The notes beneath the pieces are model-generated. The model ran no database searches. It was not told where the DNA came from and worked only from the letters and a program-made list of their open reading frames with translations. DNA of 64,000 nucleotides, taken from Breviolum minutum Mf 1.05b.01. Lineage: Eukaryota; Sar; Dinophyceae; Suessiales; Symbiodiniaceae. The DNA lies in contig DF239941.1 of the NCBI GenBank assembly GCA_000507305.1, positions 62,001-126,000 on the forward strand, given 5' to 3'. The position numbers and the translations under genes were made by a program. Of this stretch, positions 1-8,713 are shown piece after piece; position 1 is the first letter of the stretch; each line of letters begins with the position of its first letter.

Positions 1-830
1 CAGGTACCGTGAAACCACAGCTGGGGAGGTCAATCAAACGGGGGTTGGAAAATGATGGTGCCACCCGGGATTGAAAGAGTTTCATGTGTCACATGGATGA
101 TAAGTTGAATATTTGGCTGGTAAATTAGTAGGAAAATTAGTAGGAAAATTAGTAGGAAAATTAGTAGGAAATATTGGCTGAATTCTTGCTTTTGGATGGT
201 AAATTAGTAGGAAAATATACCAATCCCATGGCTACTAGGGATATCATCAGATACTGCCTATCAAAAAACTCAAACATTTCCGCATCGCTTCGATGCCACA
301 GATCCTGGAGGGACGAGGAGAAGAGAAGATGCGTGCTCGGAATCCCAGAGATGAAGAAAGGGTGATAGATGGGATGGACAGGGTACCTTCCTTAAAGCAG
401 CACTTGATTGAAAGAGCCATGCTGTGCACATGTGCCATATTTTTTTTTTTGGGGGGGGAGTGAGGATGTAGGGAATTTGGAAGGTGGTGTTTCCGATCGT
501 ATTTCTTTTGAACTTTTTCCGGATCGCATTTTGCAAGAAGCATGTCATCGGATGGTGCAGAAGAAACAGCTGACAGCTGAAGTTACTATAAGTTACTGTG
601 TACAGCTATGAGTTGATAGATATGTCATACAATGACAACTTAGGATTATGAACAATAATAAGATTATCAAACTTGGTATACAGTATTTTGATATACATTT
701 CATGTTGATAATCATCATACTAATTTGATTTTCAAAACAACCAAAGCCATCAAAGCATCATTTTTGTTCAAAAAATGACAATTTTCATCAGCACCATTTC
801 ATGAATCAAGTTATTGCTTTTTTGTTACAG
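1..830. other. left flank, no supported gene
   Basis: No reading frame here has both a convincing amino-acid composition and splice signals. The stretch holds a 12-bp tandem repeat (122-171), an oligo-T/oligo-G junction at 440-458 and AT-rich sequence leading up to the acceptor at 830. Short frames on both strands overlap one another without preference, so none is called. Confidence 0.5.
122..171. repeat. 12-bp tandem repeat, about four units
   Basis: The unit aaattagtagga recurs head to tail about four times, and a further single unit lies at about 199-213. It is a simple tandem repeat with no coding sense. Confidence 0.85.
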
Positions 831-981
831 TAACAGTCGTTATGTTGTTGACCTTGGGTTGGTTGCTAAGGAAATCCTAAAATCCTGGAAGGAACAGCCG
901 TGGCTGTTGACCGTGGGTTCCGTGCTGATCGCTTTGGCCATGGCTTTCTTGTCGGAACCCGAGAACCTGGTGATTCGATGA
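831..981 (+). CDS. exon with one transmembrane helix, gene unrecognised
   Basis: A T-rich tract ending in ttacag at 830 makes a good acceptor. The frame that follows (one leftover base, then codons from 832) reads about 49 residues. It includes a basic stretch (AKEILKSWKEQPW) followed by a hydrophobic helix (LLTVGSVLIALAMAFL) and an acidic end (SEPENL), the usual look of a membrane-anchor exon. The frame stops at TGA 979-981, but a GT at 970 after SEPENL could be a donor, so this may be an internal or a last exon. Earlier exons would lie left of the window. I do not recognise the family. Confidence 0.4.
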
Positions 982-1570
982 GAAATTTTTCCTTGGGAAT
1001 GAGTACATGCATGGAACATATTAAAACATGTTAATATGATACGTATTACATGTCCACTCTACATATGATGAATCTATGCAGCACTAAAGTAGATAGTATA
1101 TGTACTATATGGTGGATGCATTGCATACATGCAAAGTGGTTTCCCTGGTTGGTTGGTACCAATCCCCCCACTGGAATCACTGCAAATGATCCAAGCACCA
1201 CGGTAGCACTTGAGGGTATCAAACATCCGCACTTTGAAGTTGAAGGTTGCCCAGTGTTACCTTACTTCTGGGTCAAATGTTCGGAAAAAGGGTTCTTGAA
1301 AACAAACATGGCACTGTTTTCACTTGATTTGTTGGGACTGATGTAGTTGACATCCCATTTTTTGGGGGGACGAAAATAGGAGTTTAATCAGGAAAAAGTC
1401 CAGCTTCATCTAAGGATCGATGATGTAGTATCAGTTTTGAATAGCCCTGATACTGCAAACAGTCTTGAACAGTGTTTAGCCCTGCCAACTTGTTCGCCAG
1501 CATAGTACCCCGAAGATCTGGGCATCTATCCGATCTATCCATGATACATGCTTCGGCGCCTTTTTTTCAG

Positions 1571-1640
1571 CACCACCAGGATCATCAAGACGCGGAAGAT
1601 GCTGAAGACATATCAAGATTTGATGCGGAAGGCTGCCTGA
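1571..1640 (+). CDS. possible last exon, basic C-terminus
   Basis: A pyrimidine tract ending in cag at 1570 precedes a frame reading TTRIIKTRKMLKTYQDLMRK and two alanines before TGA at 1638-1640. The peptide is amphipathic and lysine-rich. An alternative frame from the same acceptor (HHQDHQDAEDAED...) stays open to 1705, so the frame choice is uncertain. It could belong to the same gene as the membrane-helix exon at 831. Confidence 0.3.
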
Positions 1641-2112
1641 GGCAAAAACTGAATGATGGAAAAAGGTCACACTTCCAGCCCAACTTGCGAACTGATTTTG
1701 GATGACAGCCCTTTAATTTGGGTCATCTGGGACATGTTGCACGCCCTTGCTGCTGTTACAGATTTGTAGTCTCGCAACTCACGGGCATTGATCTATTTGC
1801 CTTTAGACACCACGAGAAATGCTGAGAAATGACATCTTTTTTGAGGTCGTGCTTGGGTTCCGGTCGCGAAAAAATCGTCATTGCATCAGACTTTCAATCA
1901 CAACTGTGTCCATGGGCTCAAGACTATAGGAGTTGCTAGTGATTTTTAATCCCCAAAGGCCACAGACGTCCGTGCGTGGCGGTTGCAGCCATGCTTTCCA
2001 GAAGCCAAAGAAAAGGCATGGGAGTCCGATCAAAATATGGCTCATGTAAATTTGTATCACTGACATGTGAAAAAAAGGAGTGCGTAGATGTGAATTGAAT
2101 ATATATATATAT

Positions 2113-2245
2113 GACAATTCAGTAGGGGTGCCCTACCTAGGGCAACACTGCGGCTCATTCGCCTCTTTTGCACCTCCTTGTGCCGAAATGGTCCGCTGTC
2201 AGTCAAGACATGATGACCCCTGTGGTCAGAAGCACTGAAATTACA
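2113..2245 (-). repeat. 3' LTR of the Copia element
   Basis: It matches 7947-8079 at every base when the two copies are read side by side. On the element strand it starts TGTAATTTCAG and ends GAATTGTC. The next outside base makes the canonical CA ending on this copy, but the inner copy lacks that A, so the exact last base is uncertain. At 133 bp it is very short for a Copia LTR. Confidence 0.93.
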
Positions 2246-2251
2246 CTCCTC
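2246..2251 (-). other. polypurine tract, plus-strand priming site
   Basis: On the element strand gaggag sits immediately before the 3' LTR. This is where a polypurine tract must lie for plus-strand DNA synthesis. It is short. Confidence 0.5.
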
Positions 2252-2356
2252 AAAAACTATAAGATTTTCTTTCTGTCCAAGAAAGAAAAATCAAGAGGAA
2301 AATCAACAAGAGCCACTCCCGACCCTTGAGACCTCTTCCACCTTGCGATCAGGGCA

Positions 2357-2929
2357 TCACTTAAAGCGACGCGCATCGGTAGATCCTGGATAGTAAGAAC
2401 GCACAGGTGAGCTCTGACGCATCTTCCTCACATAAGCTCCGAGATCTTTGGCCTTCACAGAAGTTCCATTGTAGTTGGAGCACCATTCGAGATAGTTCTT
2501 CATGTCCTTGTCGGTCTTGGCCAAATTCCACATCTCGATGTAGGAGTAGCCAAAGGAAAGATACTTGGGCAACTCGCAAACGTTGCTTCCCCATTCATCC
2601 ATCGACTTGATTCCCAACGGAAGGCCAGCTTGGGCTGCAACTCCGGCAGTTGAGCCAGAGGGCATCATAGGAGTCTGCGATGTTGGTGGAAGGCTCACAG
2701 CATCCCACTCATTGAATTGGGACTCTGCATCAAAGTCACTGGCATCCAAGATCTCACTGGGTGCACGACGCTTCGAAGCATCGCTCATGGTGCCAGTGGT
2801 TCCAGGATAGCCTTCAGACTCGGCCAAATTCATCACTTCTTTGAGCAGTCCGGACTTACGAAGAGCATCCAAAGCTTCCACGGCGTGCTGCGAAGGAGCA
2901 CCGGTCTTCTGTTGCTTTTGAGAAGACAT
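2357..2929 (-). CDS. accessory ORF of the Copia element
   Basis: This ORF lies between the end of pol and the 3' LTR in the element's orientation. The frame opens upstream, but the Met at 2929-2927 (start MSSQKQQKTG) gives a more natural protein of about 190 aa. The N-terminal half is polar and low in complexity (Ala/Ser/Pro-rich). The C-terminal third is a compact segment, YLSFGYSYIEMWNLAKTD then a YLEW motif and a basic tail ending YPGSTDARRFK. The spacing of the FG, Asp and Y..W positions recalls the small exonuclease-X C-terminal-type domain found in many phage and dinoflagellate proteins; that is a pattern impression, not a search result. Standard Copia elements have no ORF here. It may be made from a subgenomic or spliced RNA. 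Function unknown. Confidence 0.7.
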   Translation of the reverse strand: MSSQKQQKTGAPSQHAVEALDALRKSGLLKEVMNLAESEGYPGTTGTMSDASKRRAPSEILDASDFDAESQFNEWDAVSLPPTSQTPMMPSGSTAGVAAQAGLPLGIKSMDEWGSNVCELPKYLSFGYSYIEMWNLAKTDKDMKNYLEWCSNYNGTSVKAKDLGAYVRKMRQSSPVRSYYPGSTDARRFK

Positions 2930-3228
2930 GATCACAAGAAATTGACAAAGCACACTCAATAGTGTGACGTGGGGAGTGCAAACACGATGATGCTTCTTTG
3001 AGCACAGAGGATATTCAGGAACAAAGGATTGGACATGTCACATGCGGATACCATCAAGATTCATTATCACGACAGGTGTCAATGCTTGCATTGACTTGAT
3101 TCCCAAAACACGCTGAAGTATCAATGCTCACATTATTATTTCAGACTACCCAACCAAAAACACAATGATCTCAAGAGGATATTGTGATACACAAAACTGG
3201 ACTATGAATTCCAAACCTTGCTGTGCGG

Positions 3229-6200
3229 CTAAGTCTCTTCTTTTGACTGTGCAGAGACAAAGGTTTGTCGTTTCTTGATTCTCTCTTCACGTTGTCTCTT
3301 CTTCAGACTCAAGATGGTAGCTTCTTTATTTAGTTGATACTCACCTATGTGCAGGGCAGCTCTCATGAGGTCTGCTGGATCCATGTTATCTTTAGTGAGA
3401 GCATCAGCAAGCATGAGTTCAGTGGGACACCATCTTATCTTGAGGCCGGTACGAGAAACACACTGCCGAAGGATAGCCAGGTCAATGGCTACTCGCTTGT
3501 CGTCAACCTTGCTTACTGACGACATGGATGTGAGATGATCATACAATGACTTGCAGTCACTGATACCAACAATTGGTTCCAAGTCAGGAACACATTCTTC
3601 TTTCTTCAGAGAAGCAACAATCGGGGTTTTCTCTACTTGTGACATACTGCGTAAATCAAAGAACCCATGTTTGGCTTCGGCGATCATCAATGCCATCCAT
3701 TCAGCTATGGCACTCGCAGTGGAAAAGCTCTGTGCTTCGGCACTCAAAGTCGAAGAAACAACACGAGGAAGTCTATACGATTTCCATGCAAACGGAGACC
3801 AGTTAGAAGGTTGATTTGACTCAAGACACTTATCAACAAAACTCAGAATGTAACCAGCCTGAGTGGCATGTGCTTTGGTGTTGGCAAAGCCGGCATCAGA
3901 ATGAAAACAAACAGCAATGCGATCCCAGTCAATGTCTTTAACGGTGATGGTAGCATCATGGTATTGTTTGGCCCTATGAATCATTTGATTGGCAAACAAG
4001 AGATCACGAATCTTTGGCTTGGGAAAACACTGTTGACTGAAAGATGCTTGAGTGCACAAATCGGGTCTACTTTGACTTGACAACCAGTTAATGGCTCCAT
4101 TGACAGCTCTCAGAGCTGACACTTCTTTTTCATTTGCTTCCCAATCTTTATTGCGAAGTCTTTCTTTGGAGATGTTGATCGGCCTAAGAAAACGAGCATA
4201 GTCAGATTGTCCATAGGTGATTTCTTTGGACTGAGGATCTTGATTGTAATGGACTCCGCAAAACTCGCCACTTCCTACTCTCCATTTACGATACGGAAAT
4301 CGCTCTCTGAGCGCTTTGATGGCTTGATCGAATTCAGGCCCTGCACCTCCAACGATAGTGTCATCGACATGGGCTCCCATGACCCCGCAGAGTTCTCCAG
4401 TTGCACTTCTCAGGTAGTAGAGACAATTATCAAATTGACTACGGGCAAAACCAATTTGGCGAACTCCTTCATCAAAAGTACGGTACCAATTGAGGGGAGC
4501 ATCATTGGACCCATAAACATTTCCAACTACTTCGATGACATCTTCAGGGTTAACACCAGGAATACCTCCTTGAGGTTGCTTGGCATACAAAGGCCTGAAC
4601 TGTGGTTGAATGGGTCCTGATTCTAAGAAGGCACCTTTGATATCTCCTAGGCACATGGTCCACTTCTTTGACACCAGAACTTGCAACACCAATGACCTAG
4701 CGAGCTGACTCAAAGTGGGGCTATTTAGGAGACCATTTACCAACTTATTTTTGAAATCAGGATCAGTATACCCTTGCAAACACCATCGAGCTTTATTTCG
4801 GGTACCCTCTTCATCAACCTTTTTGGTGCACACAAAACGACTGCCTATGAATCGATCGGGGTGTTGACTCTTGATCTTCTTTGCTTTATCCCCTTTGTGA
4901 ACAATGACTGCCCCTTTATCTAACATAGTATCCCATTCAGTTACCTTGGAGGCATCAACTTCAGCTTGGATGGACGGTTCATTTCCTACGGCAGGAATTT
5001 CTTTTTGCAGTTTCTTCTGAAGGAATGCAGCCATGAGAACATCAAAGGTGTGACCTTGATTTTGACCCGTATGGTCGGACGAAAGACACGCTGCAGCTAA
5101 CACTTCTTCGCAAAAAAGCTCTTCATCATCATCAGAGCGTTCAACGCGGGGTTTTGAATCGACATGACCTTCAGGCTCAACACTAGCTTCTCGTTTGGAA
5201 GCCTCAGGTCTGGGACTGGCTTCACGGGCAGAGCTCGACTCCATTGAGGGAAGTGCATCAATCATTTTTGGCAGGACTTCGCTCATCAATTCCGAAAAGT
5301 CTTCAAGATGAAGTTGTGGTGGTCGAGCAATAGGATCAGCAGGTTTCTTAACCCGATGTCTTCTCAAAGGACCATAGGTTCTACCCAAATCAACACTGCT
5401 ACTGGCGACATCCCTTGGAGGAGACTCAATCTCCGGAGCTGGATCAACAGACTCAGCCATACGAGATCCCTGTGCTATCTCCCCAGCAGTTTGAGCAATA
5501 TGCCCATGTTCATTGTTTGGAGTGACAACACTCTCGGGTTCAGGGGGATGTTCTAAAGCCACGAGATCAGTAAATTGTCCTTTGGGAAATTGCCCTTTTT
5601 CCAACAACATCCTAATTCCCAGAAGTTCATTTTGGGGAAACTCAGCAACTGTGGCTTCATCTTGGGAGGCAAAACGAAGCTGTTCGGGTGCACATCTCAA
5701 GATGCTACGACGATGGGCCACAACAATGTTTCTCCCGATTATCCCCAACACTAAGGCAGCCCCATGCCACTTACCATGTTTGACTAAAATCCCCTTTTCC
5801 CATTTTTGACTTCTCCAATAGTGCACCCAATCCCCTGATTTGAAGTTGCGATGTGATCTTGGACGAGCACGCAAGGCTAGGCGTAAAGCTCTATCATCTT
5901 GGCACTCTAAAACCGCTTTTCGGGCAGACTGACGAATCTCTTGACTGCGGGCAAACTGCTGGTCAGTGAGAATGGCTTCTGATGCACTCAAGTCGACGTC
6001 GTCTTGAAGCAGATCTTGTGGAATTCTGGGATTACGACCAAACACTAATTGATATGGGCTAGCACCAGCTGTGGCAATCAGACTGTTCTTGGCACACTGA
6101 GTTTGCAAAACACAGTCGACGAAGGCTTCAGCATCAGAAGGCTGACACTCATCACAAACACGATCGAAGATCTTTTCAAACCATTGACCATGCCTTTCCA

Positions 6201-7908
6201 CCTTTCCTAGTTGCCAATGTGCATCAGCGGCAATCTTATGATGTTTGATACCATTACCCTCCAGGAATTCGGCCAGTGCATCACTAATGTTAGGTTTGGC
6301 TGGGTCAGTGGTGAGATTCTGCGGCGGTCCCGCCCACGCAATCCAAGAGTCACGAAGAACACCTTTCAGGAGTTCTGCATTCTCTCTCTCAAAGATGGGT
6401 GCCATGATCTGGAACGATGTGCCATAGTCAACAATGCTAACACAGGGAATTCTTTGATTAACTTTCCATCCTTTTAGATACTTTACATCCAACCCAATGT
6501 GATGATTAAACTCTAAGGAGTGAGGTACGTTGGCTGGAAGAGCACTACTCGGGGATTGATGATTCATGCACACGGAACATTGCAACGACTGAGCCACTTT
6601 GATAGCTTCATGAGTGGCACCACTATGCTTCATGATACGAACCAGCTCATTGGATGATGGATGGCCTAGATTCTTATGGAGTTTGGCTACTGCAGCTTGA
6701 ATCTTTCTCAATTCAGGATTGGGAACTTCAGGGGCTTGATCCTCAACCTCATCAGATTCACCAACCAGGCATTCTTGAGAGGACGACTGCACCAAGTGAC
6801 TCTCACAAGTAGGCCGAAAGCAGCATGCTCTCACACCAGCATCACCGAAGGCGTTCAAGATGGACTTGACGAAACTATCAGTATACTTACTGCAGAAATC
6901 GCTTACCAATTGTCCACTCTTAAGTTTACCTTCGATTACCCTATGCTCGGTGGTACAGTTGCAACAACCAAGGTAGTTTTGGACTTCTTTTCTTGAAACC
7001 ATGAGACCAGTGGCTTTACGAATTGGAAGGCCCGTGTCAGGGCATTTCAGTCCATATCTACACATGTCAATTCTATGCCTACCATATTCTCGTTTGAGGT
7101 TGGCCATTTCCTTTGAACTCCAAACACGAGAACCTAGAGGATGTTCAAACAAAAAGTCACCACCCCTTCGGATTTGCTTTTGGATCTGTTGAACACAGAA
7201 CCGCAACCTACAACGATTCTCCCTGATCAGTTTGGCTCTTTCCAACGGCGTCCTGAAATATTGATTCAGATTTTCCCAACCCCCTTCATGAGTACACGGT
7301 GGACAAACAATTAGGAGTGCAGGTTTGGATCTCTCTAACAACTGATCAACGTGATCTTGGGTTTGACTATCCAAAAGATCCCATCCTTGTTTCTTGTCAA
7401 AGGCTAGTCCCTTNAGGCTCCCTTGAGTCTTGGCTTTGATGATGGCCTTCTGCTCTTCGGAGAGTCCAGCACAGTTGAGCACTATCCAACCTTGGGCAGC
7501 ACTTGGAAAGTCAGTGTTGGCTTTCCTTTTGCATTTCTCGAAGGTCTCTCGCACCCTCGAAGTCCATTGTTTACCTGTTTCACCATCATTTGCAGAAAGC
7601 GAGAAAACCTCGCCTAAGGCTTCTCCCATCTGGTCGTAGGGCTCCTTCTCGGGGAACCTTTGTTGAAGAACCTTCCAGATGAGCTGGGCACCGCCAGCCT
7701 TGGCCAACTCATCAATTTCCAGATGTTCGACAGCGTCCCACGCTGCACCATCCAAAAGCGTGTACAGCCAAGGCCCTTGTTGAGCTTCCTTGCAATCCTT
7801 CAGCGTCAGCATCTTTGCGGTGGCCCATTGTTTCCACTTCCGTAGATCCTTACCAGGATCATCACCATCGCCTGAAAACCGTTTCAGCGACCGATCATCA
7901 GAGGACAT
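3229..7908 (-). CDS. Copia gag-pol polyprotein (Gag, methyltransferase-like, IN, RT, RNase H)
   Basis: One frame of 1,559 codons. Residues 1-163 are Gag-like (WKQWATAKM, LLDGAAWDAV). Codon 165 contains the undetermined base at 7414. Residues about 196-350 resemble a cytosine-methyltransferase catalytic half: PPC at 203-205, FEHP at 254-257, then a C.YGL...GLPIRKATG target-region-like stretch. Integrase follows: zinc site H411, H416, C444, C447, then D474, D535, E571 as the DDE triad. Reverse transcriptase has D1089 (GDIKGAF) and AHVDD at 1179-1183. RNase H has D1338, E1391 and D1451. A Ser/Glu-rich linker (about 790-945) separates IN from RT. No CCHC knuckle and no protease D[ST]G motif are visible between Gag and the methyltransferase-like part, so about one domain is missing near the N. 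No stop or frameshift elsewhere. Confidence 0.95.
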   Translation of the reverse strand: MSSDDRSLKRFSGDGDDPGKDLRKWKQWATAKMLTLKDCKEAQQGPWLYTLLDGAAWDAVEHLEIDELAKAGGAQLIWKVLQQRFPEKEPYDQMGEALGEVFSLSANDGETGKQWTSRVRETFEKCKRKANTDFPSAAQGWIVLNCAGLSEEQKAIIKAKTQGSXKGLAFDKKQGWDLLDSQTQDHVDQLLERSKPALLIVCPPCTHEGGWENLNQYFRTPLERAKLIRENRCRLRFCVQQIQKQIRRGGDFLFEHPLGSRVWSSKEMANLKREYGRHRIDMCRYGLKCPDTGLPIRKATGLMVSRKEVQNYLGCCNCTTEHRVIEGKLKSGQLVSDFCSKYTDSFVKSILNAFGDAGVRACCFRPTCESHLVQSSSQECLVGESDEVEDQAPEVPNPELRKIQAAVAKLHKNLGHPSSNELVRIMKHSGATHEAIKVAQSLQCSVCMNHQSPSSALPANVPHSLEFNHHIGLDVKYLKGWKVNQRIPCVSIVDYGTSFQIMAPIFERENAELLKGVLRDSWIAWAGPPQNLTTDPAKPNISDALAEFLEGNGIKHHKIAADAHWQLGKVERHGQWFEKIFDRVCDECQPSDAEAFVDCVLQTQCAKNSLIATAGASPYQLVFGRNPRIPQDLLQDDVDLSASEAILTDQQFARSQEIRQSARKAVLECQDDRALRLALRARPRSHRNFKSGDWVHYWRSQKWEKGILVKHGKWHGAALVLGIIGRNIVVAHRRSILRCAPEQLRFASQDEATVAEFPQNELLGIRMLLEKGQFPKGQFTDLVALEHPPEPESVVTPNNEHGHIAQTAGEIAQGSRMAESVDPAPEIESPPRDVASSSVDLGRTYGPLRRHRVKKPADPIARPPQLHLEDFSELMSEVLPKMIDALPSMESSSAREASPRPEASKREASVEPEGHVDSKPRVERSDDDEELFCEEVLAAACLSSDHTGQNQGHTFDVLMAAFLQKKLQKEIPAVGNEPSIQAEVDASKVTEWDTMLDKGAVIVHKGDKAKKIKSQHPDRFIGSRFVCTKKVDEEGTRNKARWCLQGYTDPDFKNKLVNGLLNSPTLSQLARSLVLQVLVSKKWTMCLGDIKGAFLESGPIQPQFRPLYAKQPQGGIPGVNPEDVIEVVGNVYGSNDAPLNWYRTFDEGVRQIGFARSQFDNCLYYLRSATGELCGVMGAHVDDTIVGGAGPEFDQAIKALRERFPYRKWRVGSGEFCGVHYNQDPQSKEITYGQSDYARFLRPINISKERLRNKDWEANEKEVSALRAVNGAINWLSSQSRPDLCTQASFSQQCFPKPKIRDLLFANQMIHRAKQYHDATITVKDIDWDRIAVCFHSDAGFANTKAHATQAGYILSFVDKCLESNQPSNWSPFAWKSYRLPRVVSSTLSAEAQSFSTASAIAEWMALMIAEAKHGFFDLRSMSQVEKTPIVASLKKEECVPDLEPIVGISDCKSLYDHLTSMSSVSKVDDKRVAIDLAILRQCVSRTGLKIRWCPTELMLADALTKDNMDPADLMRAALHIGEYQLNKEATILSLKKRQREERIKKRQTFVSAQSKEET

Positions 7909-7931
7909 GGCCGATCAAGGCCTCAGGGTGA

Positions 7932-7944
7932 GGCTCCGCTACCA
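7932..7944 (-). other. tRNA primer-binding site
   Basis: Two bases inside the 5' LTR the element strand reads TGGTAGCGGAGCC, complementary to a tRNA ending GGCTCCGCTACCA. The TGGTA start and a CTACCA end suit an initiator-Met tRNA, the usual Copia primer; the precise tRNA is inference. Confidence 0.75.
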
Positions 7945-7946
7945 AG

Positions 7947-8079
7947 GACAATTCAGTAGGGGTGCCCTACCTAGGGCAACACTGCGGCTCATTCGCCTCT
8001 TTTGCACCTCCTTGTGCCGAAATGGTCCGCTGTCAGTCAAGACATGATGACCCCTGTGGTCAGAAGCACTGAAATTACA
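7947..8079 (-). repeat. 5' LTR of the Copia element
   Basis: This is the identical partner of 2113-2245. Transcription must start within it, but no TATA-like promoter can be singled out. On its outer side lies (TA)n at 8080-8097, matching the (TA)n left of the 3' LTR. Confidence 0.93.
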
Positions 8080-8713
8080 TATATATATATATATATACGG
8101 GGATAGATTCCCATAGGATTGACTGGTTATTGGTTGATCCTGTGACTCAAGTTGTGTGGGATTTGTGTGTGGAAGGTTGGGTATCATTGGGTGGATGGTG
8201 GGTTTCCAGTCTTCATCATTCTCCATCTTTTAAAAACCCAATCGAATCTCCCAAAAAATTCTGGTGCATTCTGGGTGAATTGCAGTGACAATTTTGGGAG
8301 GTGAGGATTCCCTTATGACTTATGCCGCAACTAATCATCTTTGCATACTGACCTTAGCTATTTTAGGTTAATTGATAGGTGACCATGATGCGTGCAAGAT
8401 GATTTCTGTGCTGGCATGAGCATGAATTGGATTTGTCGTGTTTTGTCGTGCTCAGATTGGACTGAACACGAGAACCTCGGCTCAAGTACGGCTTTGAGAT
8501 GGATTGAAGGCTACTGTATAGGTCACAAACCGGTCACACCTTCAAACAAAAACGAAAGATGATCAAACAAAAGGTATCACTGCATTGACTGTGTGATTGT
8601 GATGGAATTGGAAATCCTGTTGTTTTTGGTTGTTTCTTCCTGTTCTTGTTTTGGCATTTTTGCTATTGGGTTGTGTCTCACGGAACAAGAAGCCAAGGCT
8701 CCTTTTTTTGCAG

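Larger units (their letters stand above)
2113..8079 (-). mobile_element. Copia-type LTR retrotransposon, full length
   Basis: Two identical 133-bp direct repeats (2113-2245 and 7947-8079) bound a 5.97-kb element transcribed leftwards. In element order: 5' LTR (7947-8079), primer-binding site beside it, a long gag-pol ORF with integrase before reverse transcriptase and RNase H (the Ty1/copia order), a second ORF, a purine run, and the 3' LTR (2113-2245). Both outer flanks are (TA)n, so it inserted into a TA microsatellite and any target duplication is hidden in that repeat. Identical LTRs and an open gag-pol frame imply a recent insertion. The zinc-knuckle and aspartic-protease region expected after gag is not visible, so autonomy is doubtful. 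Confidence 0.93.

Noticed and set aside
3334-7845. Many plus-strand ORFs of 60-137 codons across the Copia element
   Set aside because: They are antisense shadows of the gag-pol frame, with no motifs or starts of their own.
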